A DNA stretch of 64,000 nt. Source: Rhodocollybia butyracea (Eukaryota; Basidiomycota; Agaricomycetes; Agaricales; Omphalotaceae). The number at the start of each line of letters is the position of its first letter. The first letter of the stretch is position 1. The notes under the pieces are model-generated. The model had not been told where the DNA came from. It saw nothing but the letters and a program-made list of their open reading frames with translations, and did not search any database. Position numbers and translations under genes: made by a program. Positions 53,380 through 64,000 of the stretch are shown here, in pieces. The stretch covers positions 1 to 64,000 of the forward strand of contig JADNRY010000146.1 of the NCBI GenBank assembly GCA_015501585.1. The letters run 5' to 3'.

Positions 53380-53751
53380 CTAGGGCCGAATCAGTCGGAA
53401 GCTTATGCCAGGGTGATGATCCGCTTGCGGCGCTTTCTTATCTGCTTGAAACACTTTCTTGACGCTTTCAATAGCCTTAAAGCTTACCACCATGACCGCT
53501 CGTGACCGTGACATACGGTCTAAGGTAACCATATCACAGTCACGGTACCCGGAGTCCACGGAGGGTGATAAACTCACCAGATTAAACAACTCCAAGATAA
53601 CTTCTCGAGTACGGGCACACTTTGCTTTCCCTACAACCCTATAGATGGCCACACAATATTTATCTGCATCAGAAAGCTTGTTGGGTGTATCACGAGCCCT
53701 GTCTCCAGAAATCTTGTAACCAATACGAGTCGTCAAAGGGTCTAGGTCCAT
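53380..53751 (-). CDS. Hypothetical protein, 123 residues
   Basis: A single frame from ATG 53751 (MDLDPLTTRIGYKISGDRAR) with a Lys/Asp/His-rich end. An overlapping plus-strand frame at 53200-53505 exists. No family is recognised, so coding status is uncertain. Confidence 0.3.
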   Translation of the reverse strand: MDLDPLTTRIGYKISGDRARDTPNKLSDADKYCVAIYRVVGKAKCARTREVILELFNLVSLSPSVDSGYRDCDMVTLDRMSRSRAVMVVSFKAIESVKKVFQADKKAPQADHHPGISFRLIRP

Positions 53752-53822
53752 CTTTGCACAGACGCGAGATCGGACTCGAGAGAAAAAGTTGTCTAATGAG
53801 AGGTTGGTGGGTAGACCAGTGA

Positions 53823-54600
53823 GTGTGGTACGGGCCTACGGCTCGCTACACGGGTAGTATTCTGAGGAATCAAAACAGTAATACGAGAGACGTCCTCTAA
53901 ATATTCAATTAATTAAAAGACAATTGGCAGCTCAAAAATAATTGCCTACCCCGTGGTGGGCCGTGGAGGCAGAGGATTTTCATTTTGTGTAGCATGAGCT
54001 CAATAATGACCTCCTGGAAAAGGTGGCAGTTCCATTCTGTGGAGGGATTTGTTGACCATTTACAACTGGCCCATGGATAACTCAGGGATAACTGGATGGG
54101 TAGGCAGTACTGAGTATGTCTAGCCAGTAGCTGTCACGAGGCGCATGCTGCCGGTAGTATTGGTAAAAGTATTGGACCAGGGGTGCTTGGGAGTAAGTCA
54201 ACAGTAAGTAAGCTTGTTACTAGTAGTTCATGTTATTAGGCATATTAAGTAATCATAACTGCATGGATTACGGGAAGGGAGTGTTGGGATATCTGCCTTA
54301 AGCATATTCCTACATACAATACCAGCAAAATATACTGAAGAGCATCATAAGGTGGGAGCCGGTAGTACGGTGGTAGTTACTTACATTGTGCCGCTGCCGA
54401 AATAGCGCTGATGGCCACGTGCAGACTCGGCGCTTAAGAGGTGATGATTCTTCAACGCTTTTTTTGACCTCTTATGGTTAACTTGTGGGCAGTTACCCAA
54501 CTTCATGTTACTGGCCCTTTAAATACTCGTTATGTGTCCTCAGTCGCGCGTGGAAAAAGAAAAACACGGAAAGCATTTGTGTGTAGTGCGTTCATCTTTT
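53823..54600. other. Intergenic, no gene seen
   Basis: No convincing frame. The stretch is upstream of the hypothetical gene that starts near 54600. Confidence 0.5.
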
Positions 54601-55586
54601 CTGAGCTGTATCTGAACCTTTTCAAACAAGAAAATATCCACTCTGGATCCTCAACGTCTTGTCGCGTCGGATTTCATTGACATTAAAGATAAAAAAAAAT
54701 ACTTCACTGTCTATTACAGGAATGTCGGTCTTATGCCTTGGCGTTATGAGTCGATTCAGAACCCTTCATTGATTAATCCTCGTACACATCAACCCCAGTT
54801 CGCGCATCAATCGTTCCCACCCAGAACTCACGGCTACCTCTATCTACATCATATTCCTGATGTTCATCGAGCTGCTTCGACTATACGGTTCAGGATCTGC
54901 GACAAAGACTTGCCGCCTTTGGAATCATTCTCTAGAGGCCAGGACCTTCTTTTGACCAGAGGTACCCCTGGCAAATCAATATGTGGCAACTCATGTGTCA
55001 GAATTGCACCAAGAATATGCTACAATGCCTTCTTCTCGATAAAGTCTTATCAGCAGAGGTTCTACAGCAACTCGATAAGTTTGAGCGTCTCATGAACAGA
55101 GATGTCAGGTTCCAACTCCACTCTCTTCCTATAATCTCGTTTCGACAACCATTCAATGCCATGACGGACCAAAAATATATTAAGCGCACCTTTGTTGACC
55201 TAGATGATTGTACCTTCGTGCATATTACAGCTGAACTTCCAATAATGAAATGTGTGTTTTTTCCCTTCACCTTCGAATCCTTAACGGACGATATGCCAGA
55301 TCTCCAGGCTGAAGGACGCAGATTTACAATGTGCTTAGAGTACGATCCACATGGTGGAAGCGCCAAGAACAGCATCGTGTTGAGGGTTCTACAAATACCA
55401 CAAGAGCTTCGGGGGAAAACACGTTACAATGAGGGCGATATTATGCCTTTCATACCTTTCGGTCTCCAATTTGAACGACTACTGCCCAAATTGCTGGATG
55501 TCTTGCTTCGACAGTCACCGTCTTTATCCTCACAAAGCCAATCTCAGTCTTCCCCGTTAACTCTGCCACGAGAGAGCTCCGCGTGA
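54600..55586 (+). pseudogene. Hypothetical Agaricomycete-type protein with one frame break
   Basis: One frame reads from about 54670 (KKYFTVYYRNVGLMPWRYES) through GYLYLHHIPDVHRAASTIRF and SFSRGQDLLLTRGTP. The reading then continues only one base out of frame as WQINMWQLMCQNCTKNM and on to IPFGLQFERLLPKLLDVLL at 55586. The break falls in ACCCCTGG near 54965, where one more C would restore a TPW sequence. The layout fits a family of uncharacterised proteins in mushroom genomes, as far as I recognise it. It may be a real frameshift or an assembly error. The true start is not fixed. Confidence 0.55.
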
Positions 55587-56463
55587 TCGACTGTGCGTAG
55601 TGGGCCATTCAGAAGCGGAGGTGAAGGGAAGTGGTGAAGATAGTACTGTTAACCAAGTCTTCGTGAGTAGGTGCACTAGCGACTTATTTTGTCCCTTCCC
55701 CCTTATGTCCATATCTTCCCCCCACTCCTACCTTTGATATGTACACGAACGCTTTCAAATTACTGATGCAGCCATATAGCAGTATTGAGCTGTTTAGGCC
55801 CCACTTCCGAAGCTCTCGTATAGTCGAACAGAGGAATATACATAGTCGCCATGTATCTCGTTGGAAACTGTCCTTGGCTGTTTTCGTCCTCCAGTATCTC
55901 TGCCTGCGCTATCGCCCGGATGGAAATCAATAGTGTATGTATATCACTGGTTTTGACAGTATTCGATCATGAAATGCATTATGACGGTTTGAGTGTGTGT
56001 TGGTGAGTTGGAACTTGTTCAATGATTTGCGCTCATCCATTGAGAATGATACTAGGCAAAAGTGGTTCAATAAAAAGCACTGGTTAGATGTGCGCCCGGT
56101 GTCACTTTTTAGAGCAGGTTTTTTCAGAGCGAGTCTATTGTGTTCGAGCGCTACCTCACTATGCCTATACTAGCAATTGATGGATCATTGCTCTAGGGCG
56201 GATTTGTTTAGAGCTGGGTTCGGTCATCAAGATCAAGGCATGTCTGAGTTTCAAGCTGTGAATCGCTAGAGGGGCTTCTTCAGGCCTGTGAGATGGACTG
56301 AGATGGACCAAGCATTCTAAGAGTTCGGAGGTTACCGCGCTGGCGCTAATGCTGAAAGCTATTTAACGAACCTATCCGAGCTATCTTTCACCTCATTCCC
56401 CGATTCTCCACCCAACTTTCTTACCTTCATTTGCTTCTTATTTACCTTGTAGCTCCATTCGAA
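55587..56463. other. Intergenic, promoter region of the BRI3-like gene
   Basis: No gene seen. Pyrimidine-rich DNA at about 56380-56460 immediately precedes the ATG at 56464, as is common in fungal promoters. Confidence 0.5.
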
Positions 56464-56835
56464 ATGGAAAAGTCCCCCGCCCAAATTCAAGCAGAGCAAT
56501 ATCAATCTGCACGTACGTTCGTGTTCTTACATCGATACTGGAGCTCGAGGTCTCATAATCCACAGTGCTAGCCCAGTGTGCTCAAGGAAATCACGATCCT
56601 GAGACCAAGTATGGAGTTTGTGAGTACACTCGGACACTTCATTACCCCTCTTCTCATCATCGTGCTCTCTACACAGGTGGAATCATCACTGCCATCGTTT
56701 GCTTCCCAATTGGCCTGATCTGCTTATTGTAAGGCTGCATTTTTGACCAGATGATGTCATGAAGATTTAATGGTGCGTTTTTCATGTAGCACGGACAGCA
56801 AAAAGAGATGCGCTCGTTGCAACGCACAACTATGA
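56464..56835 (+). CDS. Small BRI3-like membrane protein, 66 residues, four exons
   Basis: Exons 56464-56512, 56566-56619, 56677-56728 and 56790-56835, with three introns (GTACGT..CAG, GTGAGT..CAG, GTAAGG..TAG). The joined protein starts MEKSPAQIQAEQYQSALLAQ. Its middle is KYGVCGIITAIVCFPIGLIC, a short hydrophobic hairpin or membrane segment. It ends SKKRCARCNAQL. The pattern G.I.TAI..FPIGLIC followed by a basic stretch and CxxC is that of the brain protein I3 family, small lysosome/vacuole-associated membrane proteins in animals. The fungal role is unknown. All splice phases join cleanly. Confidence 0.8.
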
Positions 56836-57353
56836 TACGGAATAAAAAACATGTAAGTGATATTTACTGCTATTTGACTTGTATGTGACGAATCGATGAA
56901 AGATGCTTTGCCGTTCTTTGTTGTTGAAACATACTTATATACTTTACACCTGTCTATATTCCAACTCTGAATTAAGTAATTATCTGGCGCATAGCAATAC
57001 AAGGGAAACCATCCTCTGAACGAGACATGTATGTCAAGGCGTATCATGTTTGCAAGTAAGAGAAACGCGCCAAGTTTGGGCAAGCAACCTCCTCGAGAAA
57101 GGATTATTGGCAGACAGGTGGAAGCCAGGTGTCAGAAGTGCATATCGGTCTCTACGTTACTATAACGTTTCTGTGATGAGGGAAGACCTCCTCACAGTGA
57201 ATCATAAGTGCTCATCTCTCGATTCTACTCTCGGTTTTATACTAGTAAATGAATTTTTTCGCCCATTCTCTAGCTAACAAAAAAGTTTCAGTTACGTTGA
57301 ATGACTGCATACACAAGACATTCACCGAAATGTTTTGTCAATAACGTCAAAGG
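56836..57353. other. Intergenic between convergent genes
   Basis: No gene evident; short frames on both strands overlap. Confidence 0.5.
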
Positions 57354-58628
57354 TCACTCCCAGCTAGCTTTTATACAACGTGCTTTATGCCCCCTCCACC
57401 CCATCTTCTGGTGTTCCGCGCCACACTTACAGAAGAACATCATCAAACGAAGAACGAAAAGAAATTTCCAGTATAAATCAACACTCACATAAGCTACATT
57501 CCGACACTTCCCACATCGCATCAACGGAGCACCCCCAGGCCCTTCCTCTGCGTCGCAAAAGCCGCACACTCTGAGATCCATCGTCCATTGCGCTTTCGTG
57601 ACTTCTAATGTGAAGCGCGGTTGCGGGTCGCTCCCGCGTGAGCGAAGCAGTAGCATGCAGCCTTTGGCGGTTGTGGTGCCCTGTGAAGGAGAGGGTATAT
57701 GAGGAGGGGTGGAAAGATAGGAAAGATAGGAAGAATCTCAAGAAGACATAGACGTACCATCTGCCCCGGACAATCCCTCAAAAATTCTTCAATCAGCTCC
57801 ACGATCTTTTCCGCCGTAGCTTCCGGAATCGGAAACTCATCGCCCTGCCTTTAAACGAAATTTTTTTAAAGATGATTTTCAAGTCAAAAAAAAAAAAAGG
57901 ATCCACGCAAAAGAAAAAAAAAAGCAGAACAGACTTGTCTTCCCAAATAAGCAAGTTCCAGAGAAACATCGTCGATCCGGAAAAGTTGTACGCGTCGTCT
58001 TTGATAGGGACCTGTTGCCGACTGAGGCGGAGCGCGTGTTCTGCGGCGACGATACGGCCAAGTGGATGTGTGAGTTGGAAGCGGCCCCAGTAGTTGTTTC
58101 TGTAGTCGTTATAGAATCGTTATAGGAGCCTATTCATTGCTGAATGAGAAAAAAGACAGACGGACCGCGTTAGAGCGCGAAGGACGTCGGAGTATAGCGT
58201 CGCGTGAGACTTGTCTAGGTGTTTCCACTGCAGATACGCGTATAGGGTGATATAGGATGAGCATTATCTCAAGTTGGTTTCAACGAAGAAGGGTACCTTT
58301 TCCACAAGCTGTGGTAGATACTTTGCCGAAAAGTCTTGGAAGATTGGCGTTACTACGGCTGCAGAGTTCGAACTCTGGAAGCAACGTTTAGTATCTTGGA
58401 CCACGGATTCACTGATAAGCAGAGAATTACAAGTCTGTCCCATCGACTCTAATTACCCTTTTTCAATAACGATTCGCTAAAAAAAAAAATCACAAGTCCA
58501 CGCACCCTTGCCGTCATTATCACCAGCGGCGTCTCAGGATAAGGTTTAAGACCCAAGATTTTCGCGAGATAGTCTGATACAGCTATAGTACTGTACTCTT
58601 CTGCCGTCATGCCGAACGGATTGTCCAT
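57354..58628 (-). CDS. MYND-type zinc-finger protein
   Basis: ATG at 58628 (MDNPFGMTAEEYSTIAVSDY). Middle exons include WGRFQLTHPLGRIVAAEHAL and EFPIPEATAEKIVELIEEFL. The C-terminal MYND finger is split by the intron at 57426-57488 (GTGAGT..TAAG). CGFCDAEEGPGGAPLMRCGK and CRNVAY join to CGAEHQKMGWRGHKARC, giving the full CxxC..CxxC..YC..H..C zinc pattern. MYND domains mediate protein-protein contacts. Fungal genomes carry many such proteins of unknown role. Middle exon borders are not all resolved; poly-A/T tracts lie in the introns. Confidence 0.75.
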
Positions 58629-58639
58629 TTTTGCTTTTT

Positions 58640-61285
58640 TTAAAAAAAGAAAAAGGGTTGCTGTAGTGGAAGTTCTGGGATTGGAAAAAACGCGAGGATC
58701 AATGGTAGATGGTCGTTAACTTGCAAAAGAACCAAATTGGAAATTCACGATCACGTGGGATGAGCGCACTGAGCTCGGTAAGTAGTTATGCAAAATTATA
58801 GGATATGTACATAGGGGCACCTCCCGGTGTATGCATACCACCACAAGGGTTAAGTGTCAGAATAATTATACCGGAGGCTAACGAAGTACAGGTAACTACG
58901 CGTACCGCAAGTCCGACATTCTCCGGGAGACTTGGAAGGGTCAAGCTCTAATATTACTTCGGCTACCTATTCCCGGCTCGAGACGATTAGCTGCTGTTAT
59001 ATACATATCTATATCACATATAAGAATCATTGAGATTTTGATTCTACGAAGATCAAGGCGAATGGAAAAGAGTGGTCGAGGCGATATTGGATCAGCCAAG
59101 AGAGCTAACGGTCGTTGAAAACCTTAGCCATGGTTCGGAAACCAGCGCTCCCAGACGAAGGCGCGGACGCATTTAGAGAGGGCTATGATATATAAAGCTC
59201 AAGGGAGATCTCCAAAAACGAGATTAACAAGTGAGCTGAAACTTGAACTGGATGGCATCGATTTCGTTATTTTTGAAGGAAGGGAAGGAGTTACATTGGG
59301 CGATGTATGATTCGTTCAGGTGTAACCAAGGTATAACTGGGCGGAAAGATTAGGAAGTAGATCAAAAACTAGTCTGGTAAGCCTAGTCCGAAGTAGAGTA
59401 CACTGACTAGTACTACTCACTATAAAATCCCTCCCAGCCTATGAGATCCTTCTTGCCTTCTACAACGCGTATGCAACGAATCCAGGTCTCCACCACAGCA
59501 GTCAAAAGCAGTCCACTTTTCATATCACTAACATACCGCCTCCGAAGTCTGCGCTGGATGTGCGAACGGTGGTGCGTATGGCTGAAGTAATAATGAACCT
59601 GCGTATAGTTGTTGTGTAAGCCACCGTTCGTTGAGTCATTCCTCCAGCAAAAGCGAAGTAAATCGACTTGAGAATCCGGCCGAGTAGGTTTCGGTTGTGG
59701 ACAGGAAGGGCGCGCGATGATATGGTGACCAAGAGGAGGGTTACGACACTTGTAATTGGGACGAGAATGTCGGTTAAAGATGCCCGAGCTCGCTCGGAAA
59801 TTTCACTGGTTCAGATAGTATTCCATTGGTGCCTTCGTCTGGTTATGTTCATCTTTTGCAAGAGGTGGACAACATGCATACCCAACGATAGATAACTAAA
59901 AGAAATGGATTAGCCGTATTAGCGAGGAAGGATGATGATCGTGTGGGAAGCCCAAGGGAGAAGTGAACCTGGCGGGTTCATGGTGCTATACAAATAAGAT
60001 GCGGGGACCTGTCAGCACGAGCCCGCATCGCGACGCCATCTTGACGAGCACACAGTTTCGGATATCAGATGCAGTGGTTGAGCGAAGAAAACTGCTGTTT
60101 CGTTTTGCCTGCCGGGTTCTAGCGCTTTGGCGCTTGCGAGAAACTCCCAGCGTTGTTCTTTTGTTGTTCTTTTTGTGACTGACTCGACCCACGCAGCAAC
60201 ACCATGGAGCGCGAATGCCAACATTAATGGCCCACAATCAAGTTCTGTCAATATACGCACGGCCCAGAAACCCGTCAAATGATACCAACAAGTGATATAG
60301 GAGTCGGTCTGCAAAGAAATCGTCGTTCGCGTGCACTGCAGTGTGATTTCGGGACTTCCAAGTACGTCGGCTTTTCGAATTCTAGCCGTGGCATTTGGCA
60401 TTTATCCTTTTCCTTATAGGCGTCTCTATTTCAACTTTTGCGCTACCTGGATATCACAGTACTTGATATATGATAATCGGAGCATTGGAGTTTTTGAGGT
60501 CCAGCAAGAGTCATTTCAGTCGAGACGTGGATATGATAAGGCAGAGAAAGAAGTGACCAGACGATGCCAATCACTTTCTCGATCATGAAAGTATTCCATT
60601 GACTGTTTCGTGCGTGGATACACGTCGTTTATGTGGACAATCCGGGGAGATGGGCGGGCGTTGGTTTCCGCGTATTGCCTGTTCGCGTTATCAGTTACAC
60701 TGTATCTTGGCACACACTAGTAACATCTACGCTGCTGAAAAGATCGCAGTTCAGTTGACGCATACGGAGGTAAGAGGGTTGCAGTAGGCTGCAGTGTATT
60801 TCGTTCATTGCCTCGAGGCTGTGCTGCTACAAAGAAAGTGTAACTGTTCTCGCTTTGAGAAAATCTTTGGACCTTGATGCATCCGTGCTTGATTGTTTCG
60901 TCTTCTCTCGTATTTACACTCACTAACTAACTGCACCGTGATGGTTCTGCAGCTTCTGCAAGCTTCTCAGTGATGCAAACCCCATCTACATCACCCAGGA
61001 ATGTACCTGTAACTGCCACCGTTTGAGCTGTGTTATACAGTTTGGACAACGTAGACCAGGTAGCTGATGATATCGCTTACCTATTTACATCTGCCGCGCT
61101 TTGGTGCATGCAGCACCTGATTGCCATCTTCCCGTGTCTGATGATTCGATGATTGAACAGCGAGAAAGATATATCAAGTGTGCGGTAGACTTATTCATGA
61201 CTGCTGCCCTCCCTTCTCGTTCCTCCTGCGGTTTTTGAGCCAAATTCACCGGTACTTTCTTTGGTATTATTTTATATTGAGGTGA
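58640..61285. other. Gene-poor stretch with possible decayed genes
   Basis: A minus-strand frame at 59830-59520 (LVPITSVVTLLLV, SIYFAFAGGMTQRTV) and another at 60401-60012 (CGPLMLAFALHGVAAWVESV) look like membrane-protein remnants, but they are separated by stops and lack clear splice links. Nothing else is supportable. Confidence 0.35.
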
Positions 61286-62779
61286 TATGGTGAGCACCCT
61301 CATATTGTTTTCGACGATATGTATTTTTGCTAATGGATGATTTTTCCAGACGTCCAGTCAAGACCCGCGGGTTCCAATAGTTCTTCTCCTTTCGTCTCAC
61401 CTGTTTTCGGTGCAATTGCTAAGGACACACTCACTCCGGGTGACACTGTAACAATCGCGTTCGAAGGTAGCCTGTCTCCGTTCGCAGTGATATTCTCAGA
61501 CCGTAGCAGCGGAGGTCAAGTCACTGCTGTGACCACTGTCTACGCCTGCGGATCTTCCTTCTACATCAGGCCTACTGGCGGTTCAGAACCGGATAGAGTT
61601 GTTTCTCTGGCTATTCCTACATTAAGGTGAGTGCGCGTCTGTCACAATAACGGATGGATTTGACCCTTATATTGTCTTTAGCGCGACAGTAGCTGAGGTC
61701 GCTATAAGTTACATAGGGTAAGTTTTTTTTTGTACGCTCGCGCTGAATCGTACAATACTCGAGTGGCTTAGCGGCTGAATTATCATCTCAATTCACAGTG
61801 GAGGGGATTCTGGATTCTTTACCCTTCAAAATATCACGTTGGCGTCGGCTACTGCTACTACTACTACCAGGTGAGTTGACTATACCTTGGACTCTGATCG
61901 TGCACTCAGATGGAGATTTCAGCGCGGCAGCCTCCGACGGAGCGACAGTTTTGTGAGCGATTTATCTATAGAGAACGGAATTTGGCTCATATCCTTTATA
62001 ACCAGGAACAGTAACTCAGGTGTTCCGTGAGTAACCATAATCCACAAGTTCGTCTGAATCTCACATACAATGTGAAATATAGGTCACCACCCAGCGCTAC
62101 GAACTCTTCTCGTCCAATTTCTGCGTCAGAGACATCATCACATCATCACGTTTCTACTATCATCGGAGGAACAATCGGCGCAGTAGTAGGCGCTCTCGTC
62201 TTGCTTCTAGCTCTCCTTCTATGGACCCGCCGCCGCCGACGGCTCGCGCGACCAGCCACCTTCCACGGAGACAGGATGGTCAAATCCCGGGACACAACAA
62301 ACACCAGCTCACCCTATTTCGATCCCTTCCCAGTCGCACCATCCAGAGTGCACCACCAATCGCATTCCAGAGGATCCTCACGAAACTCAAGCGTGGACGG
62401 CGCAACCGAAAAGACCCCAGTGATGAGAGTATACTCGCGGACCGTGAGCTCCCAATACTCGGACGACGATCCGGAGCAGGAGCAGGAGACGACGGCTGTA
62501 GGCGGCATGAGCGAGGTGGGTGGTGGGTACACGCGCGCGCGCACGCAGAGCCGGTTGTCCGCCCCGCGGACGGACCGGCAGATGGAGCTCGAGGAGCGGA
62601 TACACGACCTGCAGGCCCAGATGATATCGCTCAGCGATGGCACATCCGGCACCTCAGTCGACAGCCAGGATTCCGAGATACAGGGGCTGAAATCTAAGAT
62701 AAAACAGCTGGAGGAGCTGCAATCTTCAGATTGGGCGCTTGAGCGCTCTAATCAGAGGCCAGACGACCTGTTATCATAG
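61286..62779 (+). CDS. Single-pass membrane protein with cytoplasmic coiled coil
   Basis: The main first exon ends near 61626 (GTGAGT) and carries SPVFGAIAKDTLTPGDTVTI and FIRP-like strands of a beta-rich ectodomain (RSSGGQVTAVTTVYACGSSF). Small exons follow (ATVAEVAISYI; GGGDSGFFTLQNITLASATA), then a His/Ser/Thr-rich stalk. The transmembrane segment is TIIGGTIGAVVGALVLLLALLLW, with RRRRR after it. The tail has Ser-rich and acidic parts and ends in a heptad-like coiled coil (MELEERIHDLQAQMISLSDG; IQGLKSKIKQLEELQ). The layout resembles the 29.5 and 34.8 kb proteins without clear sequence similarity. The true start is upstream of 61337 and unsettled. Confidence 0.65.
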
Positions 62780-63220
62780 GATTAGGCAGGTATTTATTTC
62801 TGATTGTAATTGTACACATATGATATTGTAGATTTCTGTACCATTATGCTTTGTATCGCCATTTATGGTAAAAAAGAGAGGTTATCTTATTTTAGCGGTT
62901 ATAATAGAACTTCCTCTGTCTAAAGTCTAAAACTCACAAACAAAGAGCTGAACAAAGAGCGTGGCGAATCAATCTGTAAACTACAATCGTCTGCCCCTTT
63001 TCAATCATGGATGATTGAGCTGCGCTTAAGCTTTGTGGATCTCATTGTCCTCGCCCGTGGTATATAAAGGGCTGGTTGGTGCGACTGGTCTCCTCATTGT
63101 CTTCTTTTTGTGCTCCTGCCTAGTCCGTCACTCTTAATCTTCTGCTCCGAATTGTTGCCAAAACCCGCCCAACAGTCATACAACTTCGTTCTCGTCGCGC
63201 CCAACCAAAAGAAAATCATT
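62780..63220. promoter_or_regulatory. Intergenic with TATA box for the 63221 gene
   Basis: GTATATAAAGG at about 63060 lies 160 bases before the ATG at 63221, followed by pyrimidine-rich DNA, as expected for a fungal core promoter. Confidence 0.5.
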
Positions 63221-63694
63221 ATGTCTGGCAAAAATCGTGCTGTTCGTGAACGGTATGTCAACTTGCAGCAGCACACTCATCTATCCCTGCTCACACCACA
63301 TAACAGAAGGAACGCCGTCGTCGATCTAGAGATATCGCGGTATTTACCAATGAACCAACTTCCGCCTATCCAAGGCCTTTCTTCTCCTTCTCCCATCCAA
63401 CTCCCCAGCATATCTCAGCTCATGCCACCCATCGATCTTCCCGCTCCGAACTCACAAGTCCCTGCTCATCAGCCCGCCATCAATCCTGCTCCTGCTTACC
63501 CTCCTGGTCTGGGTCCAGATCTTCGACACCAGAAAACTCATGCGCCCACCCGCTATACGTTCATTAGTTCCCAGATTCCTGCTCATCTTCGCGTTCCGGG
63601 CATCGTTATGTCGGATGATTATCTTTATGGTCCACAGAACCTACGGAAGGCACCGGCGGGATCCCCTGCTCCTCATCCTTTGAGCAAGCCTTGA
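63221..63694 (+). CDS. Proline-rich hypothetical protein
   Basis: ATG at 63221 (MSGKNRAVRER). A 54-base GTATGT..ACAG segment (63254-63307) is probably an intron; the frame is open with or without it. The rest is Pro-rich (LSSPSPIQLPSISQLMPPID), followed by THAPTRYTFISSQIPAHLRV and VMSDDYLYGPQNLRKAPAGS. No domain is recognised. The frame could extend upstream without an ATG, so 63221 is the better start given the TATA spacing. Confidence 0.6.
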   Translation: MSGKNRAVRERYVNLQQHTHLSLLTPHNRRNAVVDLEISRYLPMNQLPPIQGLSSPSPIQLPSISQLMPPIDLPAPNSQVPAHQPAINPAPAYPPGLGPDLRHQKTHAPTRYTFISSQIPAHLRVPGIVMSDDYLYGPQNLRKAPAGSPAPHPLSKP

Positions 63695-64000
63695 GGGGAA
63701 GCGCTGTGGTTTCATTGAACGACACACGCTCATTGCCACTCGCCCGTCTTTTTATGATTATGTCGTTACATTATGTTCTTTATGCAGATAGAGCTGTTTC
63801 TTATATGTACTTATGCCTTCTCTGTGAATTAATCGATTTACTGCCCTGTAGAATACCCCAACTCCGGGTTAAATTGGTCTTCTTTTGCGCATTCAGTCGC
63901 CGATCCTGAATGAGAATGGGTTCCAGACTCTTGATACTACCTTCTCGATGCCTTTATCAGGAGATAAGTACACTTCCATCGCAGCTCCGACAGCAAACAA

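Noticed and set aside
62221..62697. 158-codon frame overlapping the coiled-coil membrane gene
   Set aside because: Alternate frame of a real exon; it has no start context or domain, while the other frame has the transmembrane segment and heptads.

Overview
The window is nuclear DNA of a filamentous fungus, most likely an Agaricomycete (mushroom-forming basidiomycete). Genes are split by many 50-65 base GT..AG introns. The gene types fit that group: an NB-ARC/TPR NLR-type receptor, a polytopic membrane protein with the 'LVESGA' signature, a Hel2/ZNF598-type E3 ligase, a MYND-finger protein and small BRI3-like and Ser/Thr-rich single-pass membrane proteins. No species name can be supported from the sequence alone.

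Left part (1-16.2 kb). Unassigned repeat-like DNA (1-1175) is followed by a decayed, minus-strand Ty1/copia retrotransposon (about 1176-7422). Its 5' LTR sits inside the TPR array of an NLR-like gene (7417-10911, minus), and the first six bases of the LTR supply the stop codon. The TPR array is a 126-base tandem repeat of about 13 units with several frame lesions. Next come a weak hypothetical gene and a chimeric HEL2 pseudogene (12.15-13.4 kb), followed by a 1.3 kb TIR element with TGA target duplications (13450-14751).

Middle part (16.2-28.3 kb) is a nested transposon stack. A second copia element (16198-28333, TSD GTCCA) carries a 1091 bp solo LTR in its 5' LTR (TSD GTAGA), a 908 bp hAT-type element in its pol region (TSD GATGTGCA) and a 3349 bp minus-strand LTR element coding only for Gag (TSD GCGAG) just before its polypurine tract. 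The solo LTR holds two striking hairpin arrays. In one, eight hairpins share a nearly constant 12-base loop while their stem sequences differ but remain complementary.

Segmental duplication (12-38 kb). Copy A (12.1-16.2 plus 28.3-30.8 kb, split by the copia element) and copy B (31.2-36.1 kb) have the same order: chimeric HEL2 fragment, intergenic block, a small unknown gene fragment, then a Ser/Thr-rich single-pass membrane protein ending in PPTY. A third partial copy C (36.2-38.1 kb) lacks the membrane gene. The apparent source, a nearly complete HEL2 gene, lies at 47283-50444.

Right part (38-64 kb) is a more ordinary genic region. It holds a secreted small protein (39655-40477), a PH-domain protein (minus), a hypothetical protein (minus), an intronless YdcF/DUF218-type protein (45635-46723), HEL2 (minus), a polytopic membrane protein (minus), a basidiomycete hypothetical protein with a frame break, a 66-residue BRI3-like protein in four exons (56464-56835), a MYND-finger protein (minus), a single-pass membrane protein with a cytoplasmic coiled coil (61.3-62.8 kb) and a proline-rich protein (63221-63694). 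These genes do not form an obvious pathway or cluster. The coherent stories are transposon nesting, tandem duplication with decay, and one disrupted NLR locus.
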